DNA of 64,000 nt from Acidimicrobiaceae bacterium (GCA_020637235.1 JACJWG010000001.1:310001-374000), one strand, 5' to 3'; positions 7,498 to 16,118 are shown, numbered from the stretch's first letter. Made by a program: numbers and translations. Notes: generated by a model not told the origin, from the sequence alone.

Positions 7498-8778
7498 TCA
7501 GCCGCTGATCATCTCGCGGTACAGCCGGTGTGCCAGCGAGTCGCTGGGCGCCTCGACCTGCGACCAGTGGATCGGCTGGTCCTTCGCGATGTCGGCGAGC
7601 AGCCGGCACCCCTCGACCAAGCCCTCGGGTACCAGGCCGGCGGCGCGAACCTCGGGGACGTTCTCGGCCTCACCGTAGGTCATGTACTCGCCGTACCCGT
7701 CGAGCACCTCGCCCGCCAGCAGGTCGCGCTTCGCGATCGCGACCACCTCGACCGTCGGCTCGGGCAACGACGTGCCGCACGAGTCGCCGAACAGCACCAC
7801 GCGAGCCACGGTGTTGTGCACCTCGAAGTGCACCAGGTGATACGGGTGGTAGAAGCAGTACAGGGGGCCCTCGCCGAGCTTGTACAGCTCGAGCAGATGG
7901 CGGTGCAGCGGCTCGGCCCGCTCCGCGATGCAGTACACACCCGGCGCGGGCGCAGCACCCACCACGTAGTCGACGATGCCACCCCACTCGCGGAGCTGAT
8001 CGACGTCGTACATGGTGGTCATGTCGTTGACGTGTCCGTCGTGCCGGTACTGGTACATGCCGCGCTTCGGCACGTGGAACCCGGTCGCGTTCGCGACGAC
8101 CGCCTGCTCGACGTTCACCTTCGAGCCGTCGGCGAAGCTGGTCACCATCTTCGGTGTCTGCTTCCAGCGGGCCGCGAAGGCCGCCTGCGTCGTGGGCGTG
8201 CGGTAGGGGTCCTGCAAACCCTTGATGTTGCCGAGCACGCGCGGGGTCATGCCCATGCCCTTCACGTAGCGCCACAGGTTGAGCTGTACGCCGGGTTGAT
8301 CGCCGTCGGCCGCCGTCAGGATGATGCCGGCGGCGTCGGCCTTGCGGCGCAGCAGCGCGCCGATGGTGGCGTCGATCTCGGCGTTCATCAGCACGAGGTG
8401 CTTGCGACACTCGATCGCGTCGAGCGCGATCGCGGCGCCGTAGTCGATCGCCCCGGTGATGTCGACGAGGCAGTCGATCTGCTCGGAACGGGTGAGCAAC
8501 GTCGGGTCGTCCGTCACCGCCGTCCCGCCCCGTGCGACGACGTCCTCCAAGGCCGCGACCGAGTCGGTCGTGGCGACGTCGGCGATGCCGGCGTCCCGGC
8601 AGGCGGCCATCGCACGATCGGCGGTGCGGTTGCACACCGCTGCGATCCGCATGCCCGGCACCGCGGTCGTGACCTGATCGATGAACGCCGCAGCCATGGC
8701 CCCGGCGCCGTACACCCCGACGCGAACGGGACGGCCCTCGCGCTCGCGCGCCTCGAGTGCGGTGTCGATGAGGATCAC
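7498..8778 (-). CDS. Homoserine dehydrogenase-like NAD(P)-binding protein with C-terminal SAF domain (COG4091-type)
   Basis: 426 aa from GTG 8778, which has AGGAG 6 nt upstream. The N-terminal half is a Rossmann domain (VRVGVYGAGAMAAAFIDQ, later VDITGAIDYGAAIALDAIECRKHLVLMNAEID). The C-terminal part (VVAIAKRDLLAGEVLDGYGEYMTYG) is an SAF domain, as in sialic-acid synthases and antifreeze-like proteins. Proteins of this type are annotated as predicted homoserine dehydrogenases but do not sit with amino-acid genes here. This one overlaps the rfbC-like gene by 4 nt and ends where rfbF ends, so a role in tailoring a CDP-sugar or its acyl or branch precursor is inferred. The reaction is not known to me. 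Confidence 0.75.
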   Translation of the reverse strand: MILIDTALEAREREGRPVRVGVYGAGAMAAAFIDQVTTAVPGMRIAAVCNRTADRAMAACRDAGIADVATTDSVAALEDVVARGGTAVTDDPTLLTRSEQIDCLVDITGAIDYGAAIALDAIECRKHLVLMNAEIDATIGALLRRKADAAGIILTAADGDQPGVQLNLWRYVKGMGMTPRVLGNIKGLQDPYRTPTTQAAFAARWKQTPKMVTSFADGSKVNVEQAVVANATGFHVPKRGMYQYRHDGHVNDMTTMYDVDQLREWGGIVDYVVGAAPAPGVYCIAERAEPLHRHLLELYKLGEGPLYCFYHPYHLVHFEVHNTVARVVLFGDSCGTSLPEPTVEVVAIAKRDLLAGEVLDGYGEYMTYGEAENVPEVRAAGLVPEGLVEGCRLLADIAKDQPIHWSQVEAPSDSLAHRLYREMISG

Positions 8779-9365
8779 GTGTGCTCCTGGCTGTCGGAGG
8801 TGCCGAGCGCCATGCGCGCACGGAGGTGGTCGAGCTGCTCGCCGAGGTCGGGCCACGCGGCGTCCTTCGGCGAGATCGATCGCATCGGTGCCGGCCAGTC
8901 GATGGCGAGTGCCGGGTCGTCCCAGCGCAGGCCGCCCTCCTCGCTCGGCGTGTAGAACTCGTCGACGAGGTACATCACCTCGGCGTCGGCCGTGAGCGTC
9001 ATGTAGCCGTGGGCGAACCGGGGTGGGATGACGAGTGCCCGCCGGTTGGACGCGGTGAGCTCGACCGCCAGGTGCGACAGGAAGGTGGCCGACTCGGGAC
9101 GCACGTCGACGATGACGTCGACGATCGCGCCGCTGATGCAGCGGATCAGCTTGCTCTCGCCGGCCGGTGGGTACTGGAAGTGCATCCCGCGGACGGTGCC
9201 CTGGTCGCTGTTGAACGACAGGTTCGCCTGCTTCACGTCGAACGACACGCCGTGGTCCTCGAGTTCGCGGCGGCAGAACGCCCGAGCGAAGAATCCGCGA
9301 TCGTCGTCGCGCCGGTCGAGATCGAGGATCCAGGCCCCGGCGAGATGGGTGTCGACGAACTTCAC
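8775..9365 (-). CDS. dTDP-4-dehydrorhamnose 3,5-epimerase family protein (RfbC-like), probably acting on a CDP-4-keto sugar
   Basis: 196 aa, GTG start overlapping the rfbG stop by 4 nt. It shows the RmlC cupin signature: ILDLDRRDDDRGFFARAF, FDVKQANLSFNSDQGTVRGMHFQ with the catalytic His, DVIVDVRPESATF and RALVIPPRFAHGYMTL. RmlC epimerises C3 and/or C5 of nucleotide-linked 4-keto-6-deoxy sugars. Its neighbours are CDP-glucose enzymes, with no rmlA or rmlB nearby, so the substrate is more likely CDP-4-keto-6-deoxyglucose than the dTDP form; that is an inference from context. Single-position epimerases look the same at this level. Confidence 0.85.
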   Translation of the reverse strand: MKFVDTHLAGAWILDLDRRDDDRGFFARAFCRRELEDHGVSFDVKQANLSFNSDQGTVRGMHFQYPPAGESKLIRCISGAIVDVIVDVRPESATFLSHLAVELTASNRRALVIPPRFAHGYMTLTADAEVMYLVDEFYTPSEEGGLRWDDPALAIDWPAPMRSISPKDAAWPDLGEQLDHLRARMALGTSDSQEHT

Positions 9366-10489
9366 CTCGACACCCCTGCGGTCGCCGCCGCAGCGGCGAC
9401 GTAGTCGCGCAGCTGGGTCTCGCACAGCTCGCGGGCCGACGCGCCGTCCATGTACTGCCGGTACCAGTCGACGGTCACGTCGATGGTGCGGTCGAGGTCC
9501 CACCGGGGACTCCAGTGGAGGTGCTGTTCGGCCTTCTCGATGCTGAGCGTGAGCAGCTGCGACTCCTTCGCCGCGGTGTCGGCCCGACCGATCTCGACCG
9601 AGCCGCGGCCCCAGCGCTCGCACACGCGATTCGCGAGGTACTCGACCGTCGAGCGGCCCGACGTGCGGGGCCCGAAGTTCCACTCCTGCGCGGCCAGCGC
9701 CCGCTCGTCGTCGGAGCCCACGAGCAGGCCGGCCAGCGTGAGGTAGCCCGACAACGATTCGATCACGTGTTGCCACGGGCGGACGGCGTTCGGGTTGCGC
9801 AGGGTGACCGCGCCGCCGGCGCCGATCGATCGGACGATGTCGGGCACGATCCGGTCGGCGGCCCAGTCGCCGCCACCGACCACGTTGCCCGCCCGGGCCG
9901 ATGCGATCGCCGTGGGGCTGTCGCCCGAGAAGAAGCTGCGGCGGTAGGCGGTCGTGACCAGCTCGGCACAGGCCTTGCTGGCGCTGTACGGGTCCGACCC
10001 GCCGAGGCGATCGGTCTCGCGGTAGCCCCACACCCACTCGACGTTCTCGTAGCACTTGTCGGTCGTCACCACCACGACCGCCGGGGTGGCGTGACGGCGG
10101 GCCAGCTCGAGGACGTGCGTGGTGCCCATCACGTTGGTCGCGAACGTGCGCACCGGTTCGACATAGCTCAACCGCACCAGCGGCTGCGCCGCGAGGTGGA
10201 GCACGACCTCCGGGCGGCACCGTTCGTACACGGACGCGAACCCGTCGAGGTCCTCGACGTCACCGCGGTGGTCGTCGACGACGTCGGCCAGACCGGCGAC
10301 GTCGAACAGGCTCGGCTCGGTGTTGGGATCGAGGGCGTACCCGGTGACCTCGGCACCCACCATGGACAGCCAGGTCGACAACCAGGCGCCTTTGAAGCCC
10401 GTGTGCCCGGTGACGAGGACCCGGCGGCCGGCGAGCCGTGACACCAGCTCCGGCAGCCCGGGCACACCGTTGATCAGCGAACGTTCCAT
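9362..10489 (-). CDS. rfbG: CDP-glucose 4,6-dehydratase
   Basis: 375 aa. It converts CDP-glucose to CDP-4-keto-6-deoxyglucose with bound NAD. Motifs: RVLVTGHTGFKGAWLS (Rossmann GxxGxxG, with the GHTGFKG form characteristic of RfbG), VLHLAAQPLVRLSY, TTDKCYEN carrying the catalytic Thr/Asp/Lys region, and DPYSASKACAEL (Y-x3-K). It heads a minus-strand operon with the RfbC-like epimerase and the SAF protein, joined by 4-nt overlaps. rfbF, which makes its substrate, is convergent at the other end of the group. A TAGGCT at 10532-10537 (minus strand) could be its -10 box. Confidence 0.95.
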   Translation of the reverse strand: MERSLINGVPGLPELVSRLAGRRVLVTGHTGFKGAWLSTWLSMVGAEVTGYALDPNTEPSLFDVAGLADVVDDHRGDVEDLDGFASVYERCRPEVVLHLAAQPLVRLSYVEPVRTFATNVMGTTHVLELARRHATPAVVVVTTDKCYENVEWVWGYRETDRLGGSDPYSASKACAELVTTAYRRSFFSGDSPTAIASARAGNVVGGGDWAADRIVPDIVRSIGAGGAVTLRNPNAVRPWQHVIESLSGYLTLAGLLVGSDDERALAAQEWNFGPRTSGRSTVEYLANRVCERWGRGSVEIGRADTAAKESQLLTLSIEKAEQHLHWSPRWDLDRTIDVTVDWYRQYMDGASARELCETQLRDYVAAAAATAGVSR

Positions 10490-10666
10490 GCGTCGTCACG
10501 CACTCCTTGTCACACCGCCGCGAGGCGGACGAGCCTACCGGTCTCCAGTTCATCGGCCGGCGGCACGTGGAACATGACCCCGAACCTCAAGAATCCGGCA
10601 CGATCGCCGCGGCGCGTGCCGTGCGCCGCCGTGAGCTCCACCTCCGACCCGGTCGGGACGTCTCGG

Positions 10667-10672
10667 TAGGGT
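10667..10672 (+). promoter_or_regulatory. Candidate -10 box (TAGGGT) giving a leaderless mRNA
   Basis: TAGGGT ends 6 nt before the ATG at 10679, where a transcript would be expected to start. There is no Shine-Dalgarno sequence in the gap. No -35 match. Confidence 0.4.
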
Positions 10673-10678
10673 GCGCGC

Positions 10679-11896
10679 ATGCAGGACCTCGATCGTCCCC
10701 GACCGCTCGACGCACACCTCGGTGGCCGCCGCCCGTTCGGCCTCAACTACTGGCCGCTGCCCGAGGACGACCCCGGCGTCGAGATCCCGCGCGAGAGCAT
10801 CCGGCTCGTCAGCCCGGACGGCGCGCTGGTGCGCGGCCTGCTCTGGACACCACCGGGTGGACGGCCGTGGAAGACCGCCGTGATCCTGAGCCACCCACGC
10901 GGCGACTTCAGCGTGCATTACGCGTGTCCGTTGCTGGCCGCCGCCGGCTACGCGGTGCTCGGCTTCGGCACCCGGTACATGAACAACGACACCGACTGCC
11001 TCCACGAGCAGTGCATCGTCGACGTGCAGACCGTGCACGACGAGATGAAGCGCCGTGGTGCAGAGGCAGTGGTGCTGCTCGGCAACTCCGGCGGCGGCAG
11101 CCTGATGGCGCTCGCCAACGCCGAGCTCGGCATCGGCGACGGATGGATCGGCATGGCAGCACACCCCGGCGAGGGCGTGTTCATGAACCAGGTGATCGAT
11201 CCGAGCGTCGCCGACGAATCGGACCCGTTCTCCACCGTGCCCGAACTCGACATGTACCACCCCGACAACGGATGGCGTCCGTGGCCCGAGCCGTGCACCT
11301 ACGACCCGGCCTGGGTGGCGCGCTACCGCGAGGCCCAGGTCGCTCGTGTCGCGCGGATCGACGCGATCGCGAAGGCCAGCATCGCCGAGTCCGCCGACGC
11401 CGGCCGCCGTCTCGGTGCCGTCGACAAGACGGCCGACACCGTTGCGTACCGCGAGCTGCGCCGGCGGGCCGTGTTCACCAAGTACCTCACCATCTACCGC
11501 ACCTTGGCCGACCCTGCGTATCTCGATCTGTCGATCGATCCCGACGATCGACCGATGGGTTCGCTCTTCGCGTTCCCCGATCCCTTCGACGCCAACTACG
11601 GCCGGGGCGGCCTCGCCCGCACGATGACGGCGCGCGGCTGGCTCAGCACCTGGTCGGGGCTGTCGAGCCACGCGAAGCTCGCCGACACGATGCCGAGGAT
11701 CACGGTGCCCACGATCCTGCTGCACCCGACGGCCGACACCGAGATCCGGGTGTGGCAGGCGAAGGAGATCGTCGACGCGAGCGGGGCGACCGACCGCACC
11801 TACGTCGAACTGCGCGGCGCGCCCCACTACCTCGAGGGCCATCGCCGCGAGGCACTCGCCACCGTGGCCGAGTGGCTGGCGGCGCGCTACCCGTAA
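10679..11896 (+). CDS. Alpha/beta hydrolase family protein (large esterase/acyl-transfer type)
   Basis: 405 aa. The core starts at TAVILSHPRGDFSVHYACPLLAAAGYAV, with the oxyanion-side HPRG. The nucleophile elbow is LLGNSGGGSLM (G-N-S-G-G), and a late HPTADTEIRVWQA plus GAPHYLEGH supply the expected Asp and His. A long insertion of about 150 residues between the Ser and the Asp regions forms an enlarged cap. The natural ester or amide substrate cannot be told. It is divergent from rfbG and lies inside the polysaccharide region, so an esterase acting on acyl groups of the glycan is possible but not shown. Confidence 0.75.
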   Translation: MQDLDRPRPLDAHLGGRRPFGLNYWPLPEDDPGVEIPRESIRLVSPDGALVRGLLWTPPGGRPWKTAVILSHPRGDFSVHYACPLLAAAGYAVLGFGTRYMNNDTDCLHEQCIVDVQTVHDEMKRRGAEAVVLLGNSGGGSLMALANAELGIGDGWIGMAAHPGEGVFMNQVIDPSVADESDPFSTVPELDMYHPDNGWRPWPEPCTYDPAWVARYREAQVARVARIDAIAKASIAESADAGRRLGAVDKTADTVAYRELRRRAVFTKYLTIYRTLADPAYLDLSIDPDDRPMGSLFAFPDPFDANYGRGGLARTMTARGWLSTWSGLSSHAKLADTMPRITVPTILLHPTADTEIRVWQAKEIVDASGATDRTYVELRGAPHYLEGHRREALATVAEWLAARYP

Positions 11897-11970
11897 CCGG
11901 AGGTGACCGCGCACGTCCACGTGAGCTGAGCAGGCGGGGCGCACCTTCAGGCGCCCGGTGATGGTGCCGA

Positions 11971-11976
11971 TACAGT
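11971..11976 (+). promoter_or_regulatory. Candidate -10 box (TACAGT) before the 11981 gene
   Basis: TACAGT ends 4 nt before the ATG at 11981. With in-frame ATGs at 11981 and 11993, a transcript starting about 11982 might use the second one. This makes the start of that gene uncertain by 4 residues. Confidence 0.35.
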
Positions 11977-11980
11977 CCCC

Positions 11981-13102
11981 ATGGGAGAGGAGATGGAGGC
12001 GGTGGATCCAGACACGCGTACACCTTCGGTCGTGGTGCTCTCGCAGAGTGCGATGAACGTGGTGCCGTACCTGTCGGCCATCGCGGAGATCGAGGACGTG
12101 CTGGCCGACATGCTCGGCGCCGACGTGGTGCCGATGTGCCCGCGCAGCGGCCGCTGGGCCGAGACGTTGCGCGAGCGGCAGCGCCTCCGCCGGATCGCCG
12201 GGCGCTGGAGTGCGACCCGCCCGCTCGACTTCGCGCGACCCGCCCGGCGCCACGACGTGGGCGTCGTGGTGGTGAACAACCTGCACCAACTGGGCATGCT
12301 CGACTCGATCCCGGACTGGCGACGGCAGGCAGATCGCTGGGTCGCCTACATCGTGGAGATCTGGCCGTCGTTCGCCGCCGAGTCCGAGAGCACGCTGCAC
12401 ACCGTGGCGTCACAGTTCGACCACGTGTTCACGTGCATCAACTGGTCGGTCGAGCCGCTGCAGGCGGCGTCGGGCACTCCGTGGACGTTCCTCGCCCATC
12501 CGGTCGACACCCTCGCCGTCGCGTTCCACCGCCACGCCCACCGACCGATCGACGTGTCGAACCGTGGGCGTCGCACCGCGGCGCAGCACCAGGTGCTGGT
12601 CGACTGGTGCCGGACGACCGATCGTTTCTACGAGTTCGACACCGGTCTGCCGATCATCACCGATCACCGCGTGCACCGCGCTCACTTCGTCGAGCAGTGC
12701 GCGCGCAGCAAGGTGTTCGTCTCGAACTTCGCCCGCTTCGACCAACCCGAGCTGCACGAGGGCCACGAGGAGGTGGGCCTCCGCTACGTCGAGGGACTCG
12801 CCGCCGGCGCGATCCTGATCGGTCGGCACCCGGATCGGGCCTGGCTGCGGCACGTGCTGGGTGACGTGCAGGGCCTCGTCGACTTCGCTCCGGACGCGAC
12901 CGAGGTGCCACCCGCCCTCGTCGAGCTGCTCGCCGATCCCGAGGCGTGCGACCGAGTGCACGTCGCCAACCGCCGGCTGGCGCTCGAGCGTCACGACGTC
13001 GCGCACGCCTGGACCGCCATCGCCGACCTGCTCGGCGTCCCCGTCGGGCCCGGCGTCGCGGCTCGGATCGAGCGGCTCCGCGCCGCGGCGGAGGCGCTCT
13101 GA
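11981..13102 (+). CDS. Putative glycosyltransferase-like protein (GT-B-like C-terminal half)
   Basis: 373 aa, not firmly recognised. The second half reads like the C-terminal domain of CgeB or group-1 glycosyltransferases: ARSKVFVSNFARFDQPELHEGHEEVGLRYVEGLAAGAILIG, a pattern in which a Glu-containing helix precedes a small-residue strand, then LERHDVAHAWTAIADLL near the end. The N-terminal half (VVVLSQSAMNVVPYLSAIAE ... VGVVVVNNLHQLGMLDSI) has alternating hydrophobic strands compatible with a Rossmann-like domain. No signal peptide or membrane segment. It is followed by a GT2 gene, and both lie in the glycan locus. Function as a transferase is inferred from these patterns and its place. Confidence 0.5.
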   Translation: MGEEMEAVDPDTRTPSVVVLSQSAMNVVPYLSAIAEIEDVLADMLGADVVPMCPRSGRWAETLRERQRLRRIAGRWSATRPLDFARPARRHDVGVVVVNNLHQLGMLDSIPDWRRQADRWVAYIVEIWPSFAAESESTLHTVASQFDHVFTCINWSVEPLQAASGTPWTFLAHPVDTLAVAFHRHAHRPIDVSNRGRRTAAQHQVLVDWCRTTDRFYEFDTGLPIITDHRVHRAHFVEQCARSKVFVSNFARFDQPELHEGHEEVGLRYVEGLAAGAILIGRHPDRAWLRHVLGDVQGLVDFAPDATEVPPALVELLADPEACDRVHVANRRLALERHDVAHAWTAIADLLGVPVGPGVAARIERLRAAAEAL

Positions 13103-13112
13103 CCGCCCGACC

Positions 13113-13146
13113 GACCGGCATGAGCCGACCGGAATGAGCCGATCGG
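13113..13146. repeat. 14-bp tandem repeat, about 2.4 copies
   Basis: GACCGGMATGAGCC occurs at 13113-13126 and 13127-13140 with a partial third copy (GATCGG), beginning 11 nt after the preceding stop codon. Same placement as other short repeats in the window. Confidence 0.7.
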
Positions 13147-13206
13147 CGCATTGGGTGTGCTCGCCGGTCGTCGTATCGTGCTGCCGATGTGCCAGGAGGA
13201 CCGCCC

Positions 13207-14223
13207 GTGACCGCCGTGTCGGTGATCATCCCGACGTTCGGCCGTGGCGAGTGGTTCCGTGCAGCCCTCGACTCGGCGCTCGCACAGCAGCTCACCGACA
13301 TCGAGATCCTGATCGGCGACAACGGGCGCGACGACACGAAGCGTCGCATGCTGGCGGACTACGACGATCCCCGCATCCGGTACGTGCAGCACGAGACCAA
13401 CCTCGGGCCGCAGGGCAACTGGGTCGAGCTCGTGCGGCTGGCCCGGTCGCCGCTCGTGGCGTCGTTGCACGACGACGACGTGTGGGAGCCGAACTTCCTG
13501 TCGTCGCTCGTGCCGATCCTGGAGGCCGAGCCGCAGGTGCAGATGGCGTTCTGCGACTACTGGCTGATCGATGCGGCAGGCCGTCGGCTGGAGGCCGAGA
13601 CCGACGCGGTGACGCGGATGAACGCGCGCGACCGTCTGCCCGCCGGTGTGGTCGCCGGTGGCCTCGACGAGATGTTGCGGCTGGTGGCGGTGCACAACGC
13701 CCCGCAACCCGCGTACGCCGCGGTGTTCCGTCGTGACGCTGCGCTCATCGACTACCCCGACGACATCTCGCCGCTGTACGACATCTGGTTGAGCTACTCG
13801 ATCGCTCGGGCCGGCGGGCAGTTCGCGTACGTGCCGGAGCGGCTCACCCGCTACCGCCAGCACCCGGGCACCGGGACGTCGAAGGGCTTCGCGGTCGCCG
13901 AGGACCGGGTGTTCGAGCGGATGCTCGCAGCGCACCCCGACTCGCCCGTTGCCGACGAGATCCGCCGCAAGTGGGCGTGGCTGCGCTGGGGCCGTGCAGC
14001 CGTCGCGATGGATCAACCCGACGGGCGTGAACGCTCGCAGGCCGAGTTCCGCGCCGCGGCGCGACATCTCGACGGCGGTCGGCGTCTGGTGGCGTCGGCC
14101 TGCGGACGGGTCGACATCGCCTGGACGGGGCTCCGCGCGGTCCGCCGGCTCCGCAACCGGGTACGACCGTCACGCACCCGATCCGACCAACCGCGTGGCG
14201 CGGCGGTTCATCCACCGTCGTGA
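13207..14223 (+). CDS. Glycosyltransferase family 2
   Basis: 338 aa from the GTG at 13207, chosen because AGGAGG lies 7 nt upstream; an in-frame GTG at 13189 would put that ribosome binding site inside the gene. The GT-A fold is clear: VSVIIPTFGRGEWFRAALDSALAQ at the N-terminus, ILIGDNG, then SLHDDDVWEPNFLSSLV with the metal-binding DDD motif. After the catalytic domain comes a variable C-terminal portion with no membrane helix. Such enzymes transfer a sugar from an NDP donor to a growing lipid-linked oligosaccharide on the cytoplasmic side. Donor and acceptor are unknown. A candidate -10 (TATCGT, about 13173) lies upstream. Confidence 0.88.
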   Translation: MTAVSVIIPTFGRGEWFRAALDSALAQQLTDIEILIGDNGRDDTKRRMLADYDDPRIRYVQHETNLGPQGNWVELVRLARSPLVASLHDDDVWEPNFLSSLVPILEAEPQVQMAFCDYWLIDAAGRRLEAETDAVTRMNARDRLPAGVVAGGLDEMLRLVAVHNAPQPAYAAVFRRDAALIDYPDDISPLYDIWLSYSIARAGGQFAYVPERLTRYRQHPGTGTSKGFAVAEDRVFERMLAAHPDSPVADEIRRKWAWLRWGRAAVAMDQPDGRERSQAEFRAAARHLDGGRRLVASACGRVDIAWTGLRAVRRLRNRVRPSRTRSDQPRGAAVHPPS

Positions 14224-14227
14224 TGGC

Positions 14228-14233
14228 TACGCT
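14228..14233 (+). promoter_or_regulatory. Candidate -10 box (TACGCT) for the LDTR-repeat protein
   Basis: TACGCT lies 50 nt before the ATG at 14283, just after the stop of the preceding GT2 gene. No strong -35. It would give a leader of about 45 nt with GAGG near the start codon. Confidence 0.35.
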
Positions 14234-14282
14234 CGATTCCCATATCCGTCACAGCGTGCGAGCACGCGGACAGCGAGGACAC

Positions 14283-16046
14283 ATGAAGCTCAGAACGATC
14301 CTGACGGGCGCACTGCTCGTCGCCGGTCTCCCGGTCGCCGGCGCAGCGGCGGAGGGCTCGCACGTCGAGGCGGCGCCGCCGCGCACCGAGGCCGTCGAAC
14401 GCCAGCTCTACGGCGCGTACAACCTGAATGGCCCGGCGGTGCAGCTGGACAACGTCACGTTCCAGGCGGAGAGTGCGGTCCCGGCGTTGAGCGCCGGACC
14501 CAACCGCGAGTGCGATGCCACCAACGCGATCACGTCGCCCGCTGTCACCTCGCCGGCACTCGAGTCGCTGCTCCGCTGCTTCGTGTGGGGCGGCTACGAG
14601 ATCGCGGATCCGACGGCACAGCCGCTCGCGATCGCGGTGTCGGGGATGCCACAGGGCATCTACGAGGTGTCGCTCTGGAACTGGGAGGAGACCAACCCCG
14701 AGATCCTCCAGCTCGTCATGGAGGGCAACTCGGTCGAACAGCTCTTCACCACCACCGGCGAGTGGCGGGTGCTCGGGCCGTACACCGTGGAGGTCACCGA
14801 CGGCACGTTGAACATCAGCAGCATCAACGGTGCGCTCAACATCTCCGCGATGAAGATCGACGCGCTCGTGCAACCCGCGCCGGAGGTGAAGCCGCAGGCC
14901 CACTTCAAGCCGCTCTCGCCCACCCGTATCCTCGACACCCGGCCGGCCTCGCTCGTCAACTACAGCGGCGCGAAGCCCGGCCAGGGAGCCGTCGTCGAGG
15001 TGCCGGTGGCCGGCCAGGCCGGCGTGCCCGCCTCGAACATCACCGCAGCGGTGGTGAACATCACCGCGGTCGACGCCGGGGTCGCCGGGTACGTGACCGC
15101 CTACGCCTCGGGCACCACGCGGCCCGACGTGTCGAACGTCAACCCGATGTACGCCGGCCACACGGTCCCGAACATGGCCATCGTGCCCGTGGGCGCCAAC
15201 GGCCGGATCTCGCTGTTCACGCTGAACCCGGCGCACCTGCTCGTCGACATCTCCGGCTACTTCGTCAGCGACGCCGGCACCGACGGCCGGTACCACCCGG
15301 TCGCGCCCACCCGTGTGCTCGACACCCGCGCCGAGAGCTACGTCGGCTACCTCGGCCCGAAGCCGAGCGCCGGGTCGACGGTGAAGGTGCCCATCCACGG
15401 CCAGGCGGGCATCCCGGCCACCGCTCGGGCGGTCGCGGTCACGCTCACCGCGACCGAGTCGATCGGTGAGTCGGTCGTGACCGCCTACCCCTCCGGCCAG
15501 GGTCGTCCGCTGGCGTCGAACCTCAATCTGCCCCCCACGCCCGGCTTCACCGTCGCCAACATGGCGATCCTGCCGATCGGTGCCGACGGCGCGATCGAGC
15601 TGTTCACCAGCTCGCCGCTCCACCTGATCGTCGACGTGCAGGGCTGGTTCGGCGACGGCAGCGAGGCGGGCACCGGCGGGTTCTTCATCGCCCAGACGCC
15701 CACACGCACCGCGGACAGCCGCGCGGCCAGCCGGATCGGCCTGCCCGTCGGTCCGTACACCCCGCCGAACTTCCTCACCCCGTCGCTCGGCGTGCGCCCG
15801 GCCGGTCAGCAGGTGGCGGCGGTCGTGTACAACATGACCACGACCACCACGCCCAAGGCCGGCTTCATCACGGCGTACCCGGCCGGCAGCGGCGTGCCGG
15901 TCGCGTCGAACCTGAACGCGGCGTCGAGCGGATCGACGGTGGGCGCGATGGCGATCACCACCCTCGGCAACGGCAATGCGATCAACGTGTACCACCAAGT
16001 GGGTGGCGAGTTGATCCTCGACGTGTCGGGCTGGTTCACCGCCTGA
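14283..16046 (+). CDS. Secreted protein with three LDTR-type beta repeats
   Basis: 587 aa from ATG 14283, which begins a classical Sec signal peptide (MKLRTILTGALLVAGLPVAGAAA). After about 190 residues of a unique beta-rich domain (one Cys pair: NRECDATNA, LLRCFVWGG), which resembles a carbohydrate-binding or malectin-like module, come three copies of a roughly 115-residue repeat. Each starts near PTRxLDTR (the third is degenerate, PTRTADSR) and ends in a VDISGYF / VDVQGWF / LDVSGWF strand. Repeats of this kind are common in secreted actinobacterial proteins but have no assigned function that I know. The same repeats occur in the L,D-transpeptidase at 52239. Terminator hairpins follow immediately. 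Likely a cell-surface protein that contacts the polysaccharide made by this locus (inference). Confidence 0.8.
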   Translation: MKLRTILTGALLVAGLPVAGAAAEGSHVEAAPPRTEAVERQLYGAYNLNGPAVQLDNVTFQAESAVPALSAGPNRECDATNAITSPAVTSPALESLLRCFVWGGYEIADPTAQPLAIAVSGMPQGIYEVSLWNWEETNPEILQLVMEGNSVEQLFTTTGEWRVLGPYTVEVTDGTLNISSINGALNISAMKIDALVQPAPEVKPQAHFKPLSPTRILDTRPASLVNYSGAKPGQGAVVEVPVAGQAGVPASNITAAVVNITAVDAGVAGYVTAYASGTTRPDVSNVNPMYAGHTVPNMAIVPVGANGRISLFTLNPAHLLVDISGYFVSDAGTDGRYHPVAPTRVLDTRAESYVGYLGPKPSAGSTVKVPIHGQAGIPATARAVAVTLTATESIGESVVTAYPSGQGRPLASNLNLPPTPGFTVANMAILPIGADGAIELFTSSPLHLIVDVQGWFGDGSEAGTGGFFIAQTPTRTADSRAASRIGLPVGPYTPPNFLTPSLGVRPAGQQVAAVVYNMTTTTTPKAGFITAYPAGSGVPVASNLNAASSGSTVGAMAITTLGNGNAINVYHQVGGELILDVSGWFTA

Positions 16047-16052
16047 CGGTGC

Positions 16053-16074
16053 GGTCGCGGCGTTCGCCGCGACC
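16053..16074 (+). terminator. 10-bp perfect hairpin after the LDTR protein
   Basis: GGTCGCGGCG and CGCCGCGACC pair perfectly around a 2-nt gap, 7 nt after the stop codon at 16044-16046. Confidence 0.65.
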
Positions 16075-16088
16075 CGATCACGAGTGCG

Positions 16089-16118
16089 ACGGCCCGCCGA
16101 GCGATCGGCGGGCCGTTT
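16089..16118. terminator. 12-bp perfect hairpin, probably bidirectional
   Basis: ACGGCCCGCCGA (16089-16100) and TCGGCGGGCCGT (16105-16116) pair perfectly with a GCGA tetraloop and are followed by TT on the plus strand. It lies between two convergent genes and could stop transcription from both sides. Confidence 0.75.
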
